Below are positions 35,682-45,579 of a DNA stretch of 64,000 nt, one piece after another. Location: positions 145,183 to 209,182 of the forward strand of contig OZ025758.1 in the NCBI GenBank assembly GCA_964019335.1. Direction: 5' to 3'. Source of the DNA: Diplonema japonicum. Lineage: Eukaryota; Euglenozoa; Diplonemea; Diplonemida; Diplonemidae. Made by a program: the position numbers and the translations under genes. Position 1 is the first letter of the stretch. Each line of letters opens with the position of its first letter. The notes beneath the pieces were generated by a model. That model saw only the letters and a program-made list of their open reading frames with translations, did no database searches and was not told where the DNA came from.

Positions 35682-38600
35682 TCAGATGTTTCCGCACTCC
35701 ACATCAGGGGTGGAATCTTTCGTGGGTGCAAGTGGTTGCTCCACGTCCTCCAGAAGCTGCTGCATCCCACTAGTGGGCTGTCTCCTTTTGGTGTAGACTG
35801 TGAGTGCAATTGCCGAACCCATACACAAAGCACCTACGCCACCGAGCAATCCGTAGAGCCACGTCTGCGATGAAGAGGAAGAAGCATCAGAAGGAGGTGA
35901 CGAGTTTGTAAGTGCCGTGTTCCCCTCAGCCACTGGCTTCACCACGAGGGACTGCCCGTCTGCGTTGTCCGTGAGAGGGCCCTTGCCTTGTGCTGCCTCT
36001 TCCACAGCCCCATTCACCTCGGCTTCGATCTCCTCGGCTTTGCTCCCTTCGATCTTGTACTCCACGAAAACACCATCTTGAGCCGCTGCCTGCTGCAGAC
36101 CTGACTTCCTTGTGTACCTCCCCATCCTGTCCTTCTCCTCCACAAGGTGCTCCATGTTCCACTTCCTGTCGACCTTCACCGTCCACTGCTTCTTCTCCTC
36201 CTCGGTGGGCATTCTCTCCCCGTCCACCAGTACTCCCATCTCAGTCACCACAAGGCTTGCAGGTTCATCCCCCAACTTCTTCGACGCCTTCAACATTGAC
36301 ATCCGGAACTTGCTGAGGAACTCCTTCGGCTTCTGCATCACCTCCGCTGCGTCACCTTTAAGCTTCAGGCGGTAGTTCGAGGACACCACAGGTGATGTGC
36401 TTTCTTTCCTTTCGGTGCTCACATCACGGTCCTTCTTGTCGGCATCGAAGTCACGGTCCTTCTTGTCGGTATCGAAGTCACGGTTCTTCTTGTCGGCATC
36501 GAAGTCACGGTCCTTCTTGTCATCAGTCTTGACATCACGGTCCTTCTTGTCGGCATCGAAGTCACGGTTCTTCTTGTCGGTATCGAAGTCACGGTCCTTC
36601 TTGTCATCAGTCTTGACATCACGGTCCTTCTTGTCGGCATCGAAGTCACGGTCCTTCTTGTCGGTATCGAAGTCACGGTCCTTCTTGTCATCAGTCTTGA
36701 CATCACGGTCCTTCTTGTCGGCATCGAAGTCACGGTTCTTCTTGTCGGTATCGAAGTCACGGTCCTTCTTGTCATCAGTCTTGACATCACGGTCCTTCTT
36801 GTCGGTATCGAAGTCACGGTCCTTCTTGTCATCAGTCTTGACATCACGGTCCTTCTTGTCGGCATCGAAGTCACGGTTCTTCTTGTCGGTATCGAAGTCA
36901 CGGTCCTTCTTGTCATCAGTCTTGACATCACGGTCCTTCTTGTCGGCATCGAAGTCACGGTCCTTCTTGTCGGTATCGAAGTCACGGTCCTTCTTGTCAT
37001 CAGCCTTGACATCACGGTCCTTCTTGTCATCAGCCTTGACATCACGGTCCTTCTTGTCGGTATCGAAGTCACGGTCCTTCTTGTCATCAGTCTTGACATC
37101 ACGGTCCTTCTTGTCGGCATCGAAGTCACGGTCCTTCTTGTCATCAGTCTTGACATTACGGTCCTTCTTGTCGGCATCGAAGTCACGGTCCTTCTTGTCG
37201 GCATCGAAGTCACGGTCCTTCTCGTCAGTATCTAAGTCACGGTCCTTCTTGTCGGTATCGAAGTCACGGTCCTTCTTGTCATCAGTCTTGACATCACGGT
37301 CCTTCTTGTCGGCATCGAAGTCACGGTCCTTCTTGTCGGTATCGAAGTCACGGTCCTTCTTGTCATCAGTCTTGACATCACGGTCCTTCTTGTCGTCAGT
37401 CTTGACATCACGGTCCTTCTTGTCGGCATCGAAGTCACGGTTCTTCTTGTCGGTATCGAAGTCACGGTCCTTCTTGTCATCAGTCTTGACATCACGGTCC
37501 TTCTTGTCGGTATCGAAGTCACGGTCCTTCTTAGCCTTGACATCACGGTCCTTCTTGTCGGCATCGAAGTCACGGTCCTTCTTGTCATCAGTCTTGACAT
37601 CACGGTCCTTCTCGTCGGTATCGAAGTCACGGTCCTTCTTGTCATCAGTCTTGACATCACGGTCCTTCTTGTCGGCATCGAAGTCACGGTCCTTCTTGTC
37701 ATCAGCCTTGACATCACGGTCCTTCTTGTCGGCATCGAAGTCACGGTCCTTCTTGTCGGTATCGAAGTCACGGTCCTTCTTGTCATCAGTCTTGACATCA
37801 CGGTCCTTCTTGTCGTCAGTCTTGACATCACGGTCCTTCTTGTCATCAGTCTTGACATCACGGTCCTTCTTGTCATCAGTCTTGACATCACGGTCCTTCT
37901 TGTCGGCATCGAAGTCACGGTCCTTCTTGTCATCAGTCTTGACATTACGGTCCTTCTTGTCGGCATCGAAGTCACGGTCCTTCTTGTCGGCATCGAAGTC
38001 ACGGTCCTTCTCGTCAGTATCTAAGTCACGGTCCTTCTTGTCGGTATCGAAGTCACGGTCCTTCTTGTCATCAGTCTTGACATCACGGTCCTTCTTGTCG
38101 TCAGTCTTGACATCACGGTCCTTCTTGTCGTCAGTCTTGACATCACGGTCCTTCTTGTCATCAGTCTTGACATCACGGTCCTTCTTGTCGGCATCGAAGT
38201 CACGGTCCTTCTTGTCATCAGTCTTGACATCACGGTCCTTCTCGTCGGTATCGAAGTCACGGTCCTTCTTGTCGGTATCGAAGTCACGGTCCTTCTTGTC
38301 GGTATCGAAGTCACGGTCCTTCTTGTCATCAGTCTTGACATCACGGTCCTTCTTGTCGTCAGTCTTGACATCACGGTCCTTCTTGTCGGCATCGAAGTCA
38401 CGGTTCTTCTTGTCGGTATCGAAGTCACGGTCCTTCTTGTCATCAGTCTTGACATCACGGTCCTTCTTGTCGGTATCGAAGTCACGGTCCTTCTTAGCCT
38501 TGACATCACGGTCCTTCTTGTCGGCATCGAAGTCACGGTCCTTCTTGTCGGTATCGAAGTCACGGTCCTTCTTGTCGGTATCGAAGTCACGGTCCTTCTT

Positions 38601-38792
38601 GTCGGTATCGAAGTCACGGTCCTTCTTGTCATCAGTCTTGACATCACGGTCCTTCTTGTCGTCAGTCTTGACATCACGGTCCTTCTTGTCATCAGTCTTG
38701 ACATCACGGTCCTTAGTTGTAGCTGATGCGTCCTGTGCACCTGCCAGGAGCACAACAGCCCCCAAAGCAAGAAGCATCCTGAAGCTTAACAT
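35682..38792 (-). CDS. Type I membrane protein with massive charged repeat array, 1036 aa
   Basis: The signal peptide is MLSFRMLLALGAVVLLAGAQ. Residues about 26-790 are an array of 9- and 10-residue units, DRDFDTDKK or DRDFDADKK and DRDVKTDDKK, with rare 8-residue units (DRDVKAKK). A non-repetitive domain of about 190 residues follows (SNYRLKLKGDAAEVMQKPKE, MGVLVDGERMPTEEEKKQW, VEYKIEGSKAEEIEAEVNGA), then one membrane helix (WLYGLLGGVGALCMGSAIAL) near residue 985 and a short tail. The array is likely extended or helical, extracellular, and strongly zwitterionic. I know no matching family; a spacer, adhesion or mineral/ion-binding role is only a guess. An 800-codon open frame on the plus strand is a by-product of the repeat. 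Confidence 0.85.
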   Translation of the reverse strand: MLSFRMLLALGAVVLLAGAQDASATTKDRDVKTDDKKDRDVKTDDKKDRDVKTDDKKDRDFDTDKKDRDFDTDKKDRDFDTDKKDRDFDADKKDRDVKAKKDRDFDTDKKDRDVKTDDKKDRDFDTDKKNRDFDADKKDRDVKTDDKKDRDVKTDDKKDRDFDTDKKDRDFDTDKKDRDFDTDEKDRDVKTDDKKDRDFDADKKDRDVKTDDKKDRDVKTDDKKDRDVKTDDKKDRDVKTDDKKDRDFDTDKKDRDLDTDEKDRDFDADKKDRDFDADKKDRNVKTDDKKDRDFDADKKDRDVKTDDKKDRDVKTDDKKDRDVKTDDKKDRDVKTDDKKDRDFDTDKKDRDFDADKKDRDVKADDKKDRDFDADKKDRDVKTDDKKDRDFDTDEKDRDVKTDDKKDRDFDADKKDRDVKAKKDRDFDTDKKDRDVKTDDKKDRDFDTDKKNRDFDADKKDRDVKTDDKKDRDVKTDDKKDRDFDTDKKDRDFDADKKDRDVKTDDKKDRDFDTDKKDRDLDTDEKDRDFDADKKDRDFDADKKDRNVKTDDKKDRDFDADKKDRDVKTDDKKDRDFDTDKKDRDVKADDKKDRDVKADDKKDRDFDTDKKDRDFDADKKDRDVKTDDKKDRDFDTDKKNRDFDADKKDRDVKTDDKKDRDFDTDKKDRDVKTDDKKDRDFDTDKKNRDFDADKKDRDVKTDDKKDRDFDTDKKDRDFDADKKDRDVKTDDKKDRDFDTDKKNRDFDADKKDRDVKTDDKKDRDFDADKKNRDFDTDKKDRDFDADKKDRDVSTERKESTSPVVSSNYRLKLKGDAAEVMQKPKEFLSKFRMSMLKASKKLGDEPASLVVTEMGVLVDGERMPTEEEKKQWTVKVDRKWNMEHLVEEKDRMGRYTRKSGLQQAAAQDGVFVEYKIEGSKAEEIEAEVNGAVEEAAQGKGPLTDNADGQSLVVKPVAEGNTALTNSSPPSDASSSSSQTWLYGLLGGVGALCMGSAIALTVYTKRRQPTSGMQQLLEDVEQPLAPTKDSTPDVECGNI
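36418..38714. repeat. Coding minisatellite of 27- and 30-bp units
   Basis: About 80 tandem units on the minus strand encoding the DRDFD(T/A)DKK and DRDVKTDDKK repeats. Rare variants recur in the same order: the GACATTACGG variant near 37151 and 37940, and the shortened TTAGCCTTGACATC unit near 37531 and 38494. This shows higher-order duplications of roughly 0.8 and 1 kb on top of unit-level expansion. Confidence 0.95.
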
Positions 38793-40434
38793 TTGAAGAT
38801 GACGCGGTGGTTCTTCTTTTTTATTATCCCCTCCTTTTTTTTCTTTGTGTATTAGACCTGTTTATGTGTGTTTCAAGCAGGAGCAGTAACGAGAGGAAAG
38901 AAAAAGAGAAGAAGAATGACTTTGGTTGCTTCATAAACCGCCTGGCGTACGAGCAACTTCTTAACCGTGCTAGCGGATGTTGCACCCTTCTGTGCTGAAG
39001 GATGCATGGCTGCGGGAAGAAAAAAGAAGCTGCGCCTTACTGACTGGGATCTTACACGTGTCTGTCACCATTCCGAGGTTGCATCTCTGGTGCTGAGCTG
39101 TGCTGAGAACATCAAATAAAGAGCTGTTCGAGTAGACGAGAATAACTAACTGTCGCAGAGTGAAAGTCATGCGATGAATTGATGATTTTTTTAAAGATCA
39201 TCATGAGAAAGTTTGTCTTTCAAGAAAGGCTTCAAACCGAGAAATTCAGAATGGCCGAGGCCACGTGGTGAACTGCATCAATGTGACCCATGTGCGTTCA
39301 GACATTTATCTTCCGGTGATCTTTGTTTTACAGTTTTTTTTTTTTTTTTTTTTTTTTTTTTGTTTTTAATTAAATTCCGAAGAGGAAAAGGGGACCTGTG
39401 GAGGAATCTTCAGGGTACCTTGTGGAGATATCAGACGAGAGCCCGCAGTTGAGGGCCGCGTAAGGGACGCATTGGTCCATGCGGTATCCGAAGGCCACGT
39501 GGAAGCTGCCAGGGGCCGTCATGTGGGGCATGATGACCCAGCTGAAGGTACCTCATATGCGAAAGTGGATGTCGGAGAAGGCCAAGGCTCTGCAGGCGGG
39601 AACAGCGACCTGGAGCTCGAAGGCTGCGATAAGTCCACGATGACGAGTCGTAGAAACTATCTCGTTGTTCCTTTGGAAGTCCCGCTTTTCGGAGCGGGTG
39701 GATCTGTCTGGGTTTTGTTAGTCACGTCTCTGAAAAGCATGCTATTTTTACGCATTCAACTCTTAAATTAAAACATCTGAGGGGGTTCTCGGAATGTAGC
39801 GAGAAACGCCATTTCGAGGTCACGTGCACGATACTTGAGCAGTCCCGGTATGCGCATTCTAGCTAAGGAAAAAAAAAAAAAAGAAAATAATAGGGTTGTT
39901 AAGAAAATGTTGGTTTCTTCAACGGTTCGATTCAAAAAGAAAGGTGCTAGACCTTTATAAAAATTACGTTATCACTTAGTGATCCATGTCCACGGTCATC
40001 TTTAGTAAAAGGCGAAAGATGAGTTCGTTATGAACAAGAATCGTGAGATGCCTTCTCAAGACAAAAACAAACCTCCTTTTACAAAGTATGGTACAACGAA
40101 AAGGGGTACGAAAGCTTCCAGGTTAATGGGAAAAACCAAAGCAATGGAACCCGAACCCACGTACATCGGGGTAACTGAGCAAAATAAAAAGCGAAAATTA
40201 AAAATGAGTGAAGAAAAGAAAAGAATACAAAAGAATAAAAGAGACTCCTCAAGAGGAGCCTCCCACGTACCAGGAATTAAGCAGAGGTTGCTTCCATGGC
40301 CCGTATCAGTCTATCGCCGGAAAGAATAATGAAAATAACAGAACGAAGCGAGAAAGGAAAAGAGAAAAGACGGTAGAGGTCCTAGAGGTCTGTGAAACCT
40401 TGCATAGCCTATCGCCCTCGTAGCACGCCTATAT

Positions 40435-40612
40435 GCGGAAAATCACCCCTTTCTTTGCGGAAAATCACCCCTTTCTTTGTGGAAAATCACCCCTTTCTTT
40501 GCGGAAAATCACCCCTTTCTTTGTGGAAAATCACCCCTTATTTGCGGAAAATCACCCCTATGTTTGCGGAAAATCACCCCTATGTTTGCGGAAAATCACC
40601 CCTTTAAATGCG
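40435..40612. repeat. 22-bp tandem repeat, 8 copies
   Basis: The unit (C/T)GGAAAATCACCCC followed by TTTCTTTG is repeated eight times. Copy 5 is shortened (TTATTTG), copies 6-7 have TATGTTTG, and copy 8 ends TTTAAATG. All three plus frames are open over it by chance. Confidence 0.92.
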
Positions 40613-42034
40613 AAGATGACCACGCCCTGCCGACCCTGCAGAGGCTTCCCCAAGCCCTGTACCCCCACACACCCCCGAAGAATTCCAAAGCCCTGGGAAA
40701 AGCTTTAAAAAATGGATTCTTTGGGTTCTCGGCCTTGCAGGTGGCGCTGCGAGTCCGGATAAAAGACCCCCAACCCAAAATAACGTAGGATCAGGGGGGT
40801 TTGCTACAGGCTTCGATTGCGCGAGGTCCTCCAGATGTGGGGGGCCTTGGCCCCATGTCTGGCGTAATGTGCATGCCACCTTTCGTTCTATTGAACCATG
40901 TTAGCCAGCTCCCCCATACCCCCTTCTTCCAGTTCGTATTTAGGATCTATAGCTGCATAGTCGATGTCCTCGATGCCATTCTGCCAGTGCTAGCAGAATC
41001 TGGCTTTTGGATTTTGGCACATGTTAAAATGCAACACGACTTTAAAACCTATCGAAAGATGGATTACTGATACGGATGTCCCATCCTCTGACCAGCAGCT
41101 CACTGCTGTACAACTTGCTGAAATCACAAATACTGCACCCTCGCACTCTCTTAAAGTTCCCCCACCTCTTCTCCTGCAAAGCCGCACACTTCTTGTAACC
41201 TTGAACCTTCTTGGCATGATTGCTTCCTTAAAACGGTCATTGCATGGTTGTACCCATTAAAGACTAGTTTTCATTTGTAAGTAGTGTAGTGTTCCCTCTC
41301 AATGTTGCTGTTTCTTTTTTTTTTTGTTTTAAACAATAGATGGAATCCCAATAACGTCAGGATCAGCTACCTTGGAACGTCCACATACTTCCGCTATTCT
41401 ATTCCATTTTGGAGGAGATGTACTCTTATTATTTCCTCCGGCGACGACGGACGCAGCGGCAAACCCAAGTAGAGGTGGCAGGCACCAGCAGAACACGAAC
41501 GACCAATAAAGTACAGAAACTGTAGCTTTAGAATCATTGGTCTTTACTTTTTTCTTTTTCTTTTTTTTTTTTTTTTTAAAGCCCGACCACTCTCGTAACC
41601 TCTCGTAACAGTCTGAGAAGGACTCTCTTCGCGCCTCATCCACACCTGGGAACACCACATCCAACGATCTTTGGCTGGGTTGCAGGTATTTTAAAAAGGA
41701 CTAGTTTTTGTGATATAATGATGGAAAAAAAAAAAAAGAGTAAGAAGAAAGAAATGTGGGGGTGAGAAAATGTTTGTTGATGTTGAGCATTTATGAAACT
41801 AACTTGGGGTACTACGCAGAGATTTAGGAAACCTTGGGAACCGGATCAGAAACTCTTTCCTCCTTAAAGATAGACCTTGAACATTGCTCAACTTAACTAA
41901 GGGGGTGGATTTTGAGCATTTCTTTGGTCCCCCCCCCCCCTTTTTTTCCCACAAGGAAGGGATCTACAACCACCCCTCGCAATTCCGTTCGCTTCCGCTC
42001 CTGCAGTATTTGGCATGTTAAAATTTCCCTCAGG

Positions 42035-42065
42035 AAGCCTCTCCAGGGCCTGCAGAGCGTGTAGC
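42035..42065 (+). repeat. Dispersed element copy 1 (CTCTCCAGGGCCTGCAGAGCG)
   Basis: The core CTCTCCAGGGCCTGCAG, preceded by TGTTAAAATTTCCCTC, recurs at 42874-42900 (+) and, inverted, at 43008-43050. Confidence 0.6.
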
Positions 42066-42208
42066 CCCCCGAAAGTCTCTGTCCAGTGACGTGTGGGTAT
42101 CTCTCAGTTTCGGGTTCTTGCAACTCCTCCAGGTGTTGTCCTCATCAGGCAAGAGGCACCCTTCAAGGGCTCCTACTAGCGTCTTAGCAGGCCGGAGAGT
42201 ACCGTTCC

Positions 42209-42250
<42 letters not shown>

Positions 42251-42873
42251 GTCTCGATTTTAGTGGTGCCATGCAGTATGTGACACAGCGGCCACCCTTG
42301 TGAAACTTCGCCCCGAAGCCTCCCAAGTCCCCTGTGGTCCCGTAGAAAGTAAAAGTGGAGAGGTAAAGAAAGCTTGGAAATTGAAATAGGGAGAGGGGCC
42401 ACAGAAGCAATTAAACACCAACTGGAGAGTTGTGGGAGGCTTGCTTCACTGGCACGATGCCGCGGGGAGGCTACTTGCCTGGTGAAGCCACCTCCTTGTT
42501 CGATGTAATGGGATAAGGGACTCTCCGTTGAGGGCGATGCTAACTGGCGCCACGCGTAGGGTGGGCTCTCCACCCCCGTCCAGGTTTCCCCACGTGTACG
42601 GCTTTAGAACGAGAGTTTCCCTTTCGCTTGTGCTTCTCCAAACCACAATTACCAGGAACCACCACAGGGAGGTTGGAAACATTGGTCCCCAAAAAAAAAA
42701 TCTATGGACAATTTCGACTGCTGCCTTCGACCATTCTCAAAAAGCAGGCCACACCCCCTCGACATGGAACGACCCACCCTGGTATAAACACGCACCCTCC
42801 TCTTGTACATATTATTTATTATTTACCCCCTTTTCTATTACATCCAAATACAACATTCACGGGCACGGGTTTG

Positions 42874-42900
42874 CAAGAGGCTTCTCCAGGGCCTGCAGCT
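42874..42900 (+). repeat. Dispersed element copy 2
   Basis: GCTTCTCCAGGGCCTGCAG, one base different from copy 1 in the core. Followed by TTTTTAACATAGTGCCAAA. Confidence 0.55.
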
Positions 42901-43007
42901 ATAGGGGGATTTTTAACATAGTGCCAAATAGTGCCAAAATCATGTTCAAGCCCATTTTTTTTTTTTTTTTCTTTTCCTAAGGGAACTTTTAACACGGCAA
43001 AATCTTG

Positions 43008-43050
43008 CACGCTCTGCAGGCCCTCTGCAGGCCCTGGAGAGGGCTACGCC
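43008..43050 (-). repeat. Dispersed element copy 3, inverted, with internal duplication
   Basis: On the minus strand it reads CCTCTCCAGGGCCTGCAG then AGGGCCTGCAGAGCGTGC. The neighbouring GTGTTAAAAGTTCCC also resembles the flank of copy 1, so the repeated unit is longer than the core. Confidence 0.6.
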
Positions 43051-43397
43051 GTGTATCTCTTGGGAGTAGTTGTACTTCTTCTGCTGTGGCATCACGGGCG
43101 ATTTGTCTTGCTCAAGGTCGATTTTTGTATTGTCACCTCACTCCACGGTGTGTAAGAACCACCTCTTCGTTGCATTATTCGTATTGCAGCTGCTGTATTT
43201 CCCAGCACCCCGTTTACCAAACAAAGAAGAAGCAGTAGGACCCGCATTGTGATGATTGTGTAGTTGTATTTTTTGCGAAAGCCTGTGTGACACGTGTGAA
43301 CCGTCAGACAACTTGACAAAAAAAAAAAAAGAAAAAATAGGAGATGACTACTTTTTTTTTTTCTTCTTCTTCTTCTTCCCCCCCCCCCCCCCTCCCC

Positions 43398-44669
43398 TCA
43401 CACTATTGAGGGCTCTCTTGAGAAATCTACCCAGTTTTTCCGCACGCGGGATGTGGTCATCGGTTTGTCGAAAACGAAAATGGCGGTGTCGAGGACGCTG
43501 AGGGGAGCCTTCGCAGGGCCTTTGGAGAGGTAAGGGCATCTGACGATACGGGTGAGTTTTAACTCGGAACCGCTGTACCTGTTCAGAATATACCCGGAAA
43601 ACCATGCCACGGAGTGTTCGAAGGCACAGGGCTGGGTGGTGTGAGGCGGCCATAGAAGTTCTTGAGCGGCACCGAGACGATGCTGGGCCTGTCGGAGGGG
43701 GAGAGGAAGCCCTACAACAAGCCGGCCTCCTGGAGCAACAGCTTGTATTGCTTCGTCGAGGAGTTTAGTTATGGAAGCGCATCTGTCGAGCACGTTTAGG
43801 CACAATACCAAATCGAAGTTTTCGTTCCCCCCGATCCACTGCGGTGCTGCTGTGTCTGATAGATACGCCTGGCAATTTTCCACGTTCTTCTTTAAATCCT
43901 TCACCAGCTTCTCCGCAACTTCCGTTGCAACCACCTCTTTGAAAAAACCGGCCCATACTTTTGTAACGCTCCCCGAACCCGCTCCGATGTCGAGCATTCT
44001 CTCCCGTTTCGCTGGGGGGAAATCCTGCAGCAGATCCTCCACATGTTCCCTCGAGGTAAGGAAAACCTCACCGTTCCCTGTCCAGGCTGCAGCTACATAT
44101 CTGTACACACCAAAGTCCACCATGGTAGTGTAAAGCCAATGCTTCCAAGGGGAAACTGGTGAATAAATCGCAGATCGTACAAAAGCGATCGTTTCTACAT
44201 CCAAGCGTAGGGGGTTGTTGAATAATTCTGTCTGCGCCGTGCAGGTTTCACAGAATTCTTCTGTGAGGGTGTACAAAGGTTCGTAGGTGGTGTCGATGAT
44301 GTACCTAAGGGTCACCTCAGCTTGGAAGACATCTAGCGCATGGTACAAAGATGGCCATGGAACCCCATATTTTACTTGTACATCGGGTAGAGTTGCCTCC
44401 TTTACTTTGAGGTGTTTGGGGGGCCATGTGACCTCTACCCAGTCTATGCGGCCGCCGTCCCCGGTTACATAGGTGTGGCATTCTTTTTTGCCGTCCGCGG
44501 TGCGGGTTTTAAACATCTTCATTTTTTGAAGCTCGCCCTCCGGTTTTTTTTGGTTCAGGTCACGCTGGGTTGCGTCTTCGTACGAATCCTTGTGGGGCAG
44601 CTTCTTAGATTTACCCCTGTGCGGCCTCACAGGGAACACAAGGGACTGCAGGAGAGTTGAGCGTCGCAT
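43398..44669 (-). CDS. METTL9/DREV-family methyltransferase, 423 aa
   Basis: AdoMet-dependent methyltransferase of the METTL9 (DREV) family; animal METTL9 methylates histidine in HxH motifs of proteins. The AdoMet site is MLDIGAGSGSVTKVWAGFF (near residue 225), followed by VVATEVAEKLVKDL. The family hallmark is FDLVLCLNVLDRCASITKLL, then PGGRLVVGLPLPLR and a C-terminal strand pair ending VLDTAIFVFDKP. The N-terminal 110 residues are a basic, charged extension unlike the animal protein. It is intronless, with an A-run directly before the ATG. It belongs with MetE and MAT in AdoMet metabolism by function, not necessarily by regulation. Confidence 0.88.
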   Translation of the reverse strand: MRRSTLLQSLVFPVRPHRGKSKKLPHKDSYEDATQRDLNQKKPEGELQKMKMFKTRTADGKKECHTYVTGDGGRIDWVEVTWPPKHLKVKEATLPDVQVKYGVPWPSLYHALDVFQAEVTLRYIIDTTYEPLYTLTEEFCETCTAQTELFNNPLRLDVETIAFVRSAIYSPVSPWKHWLYTTMVDFGVYRYVAAAWTGNGEVFLTSREHVEDLLQDFPPAKRERMLDIGAGSGSVTKVWAGFFKEVVATEVAEKLVKDLKKNVENCQAYLSDTAAPQWIGGNENFDLVLCLNVLDRCASITKLLDEAIQAVAPGGRLVVGLPLPLRQAQHRLGAAQELLWPPHTTQPCAFEHSVAWFSGYILNRYSGSELKLTRIVRCPYLSKGPAKAPLSVLDTAIFVFDKPMTTSRVRKNWVDFSREPSIV

Positions 44670-45217
44670 TTTTTTTTTCTCCCCCTCCTCCTCCTCCTCG
44701 CTCCTTTTTTTTTTGCCGTGTTTTTGTTGTAAAATAAAGCAAAAAAAAAAAATTCGGAATGGTTATAAAAAAAAAAAATCTTTTTTTTTTCAGAAGATAG
44801 GGGAGCGAATATAATAATAAAAAAAAAATAATAATAATAAAAACAAGAAAATTTGTTGCCTGTCACCCCCCCCCATTTTTTTTTAACATGAGTATCTTTA
44901 AGGCCCGAAACAAAATCGCCACTACGACAACACAAAAAAAAAATATGAGGGGGCAGAGAACCGTGATTTCTCTCTCTCTCTTTCCCCCTTTCTACGGGGT
45001 ATTCATGTTCCTTGCATTATTTATTTGATGCTTCAAGGCCGGTACCGATCCCACATCGTGTAAGGGTAGTCACCTTTCGGATTTTTTTAAATTTTTTTTT
45101 TTTGGGAACAGAAGGGGCCGACGGCATCTTGGGACGGGGGTTATTGAATACCATGTCTAATATCCCCCTTCCAACACCTCCTTTTGTCATCAACAGAAAA
45201 AAAAAGAGAGAAAAAAA

Positions 45218-45265
<48 letters not shown>

Positions 45266-45579
45266 CAACTCCAATCCTTTAAGATGACACAGGTCAAACA
45301 CCTTGTATCTCAAGGAGCGGTGCGCTACACACCTATATATAAAAAAAAATAAAAATAAAAAAGTAGTGGGGCCGACGGCCTTCCTGAGCAGCCTATTGAC
45401 AACATATCTGCAGATACAAGGCTTCTCAAAGGTGGGGGGAAGGTGGGTGGGGGGCCGACGTCCTTCTGCGCGTAGTTATTTTTCCAAGTAATAATGAAGA
45501 GGGAGACAAAAAAAAAAAAAAATATGGGCAAAAACCATCAGGCCTTGCTCTCAAGAATCGATTTTTTTTTTTTTTTTTT
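44670..45579. other. Intergenic region, homopolymer-rich
   Basis: 910 bases, no gene. A-run at 45217-45263, (AAT)n at about 44812-44842. The sequence GGGGCCGACG recurs three times (45116, 45369, 45451). Confidence 0.55.

Larger units (their letters stand above)
38793..43397. other. 4.6-kb region without a convincing gene, rich in short repeats
   Basis: It contains the 22-bp tandem array at 40435, dispersed CTCCAGGGCCTGCAG elements, and A/T runs (39336-39361, 42212-42247). Weak gene candidates are an open frame at 39472-39771 (+), a frame at 41021-41260 (+) and a frame with one hydrophobic segment at 41664-41329 (-). A 51-residue frame at 43247-43092 (-) begins like a signal peptide (MRVLLLLLCLVNGVLG). 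None shows family resemblance, so I do not call them as genes. Confidence 0.5.

Noticed and set aside
36397-38796. 799-codon plus-strand frame of SRSFLS repeats
   Set aside because: Antisense by-product of the coding minisatellite; the minus frame has a signal peptide, a non-repetitive domain and a membrane helix.
39472-39771. Plus-strand frame of 99 codons in a moderately GC-rich patch
   Set aside because: A short stretch hints at ankyrin-like sequence, but there is no repeat periodicity and no family match; left as unexplained.
40435-40612. CRISPR-like array
   Set aside because: Units are contiguous tandem copies without spacers, in a eukaryotic genome.
41329-41664. Minus-strand frame with a hydrophobic segment and a lysine run
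   Set aside because: The lysine run could mark another A-tract intron, but neither a clear start nor a recognisable product supports a gene.
43092-43247. 51-residue minus-strand frame beginning with a signal-peptide-like sequence
   Set aside because: Too short, overlaps the approach to dispersed repeats, and has no cleavable mature domain of known type; mentioned only in the region note.
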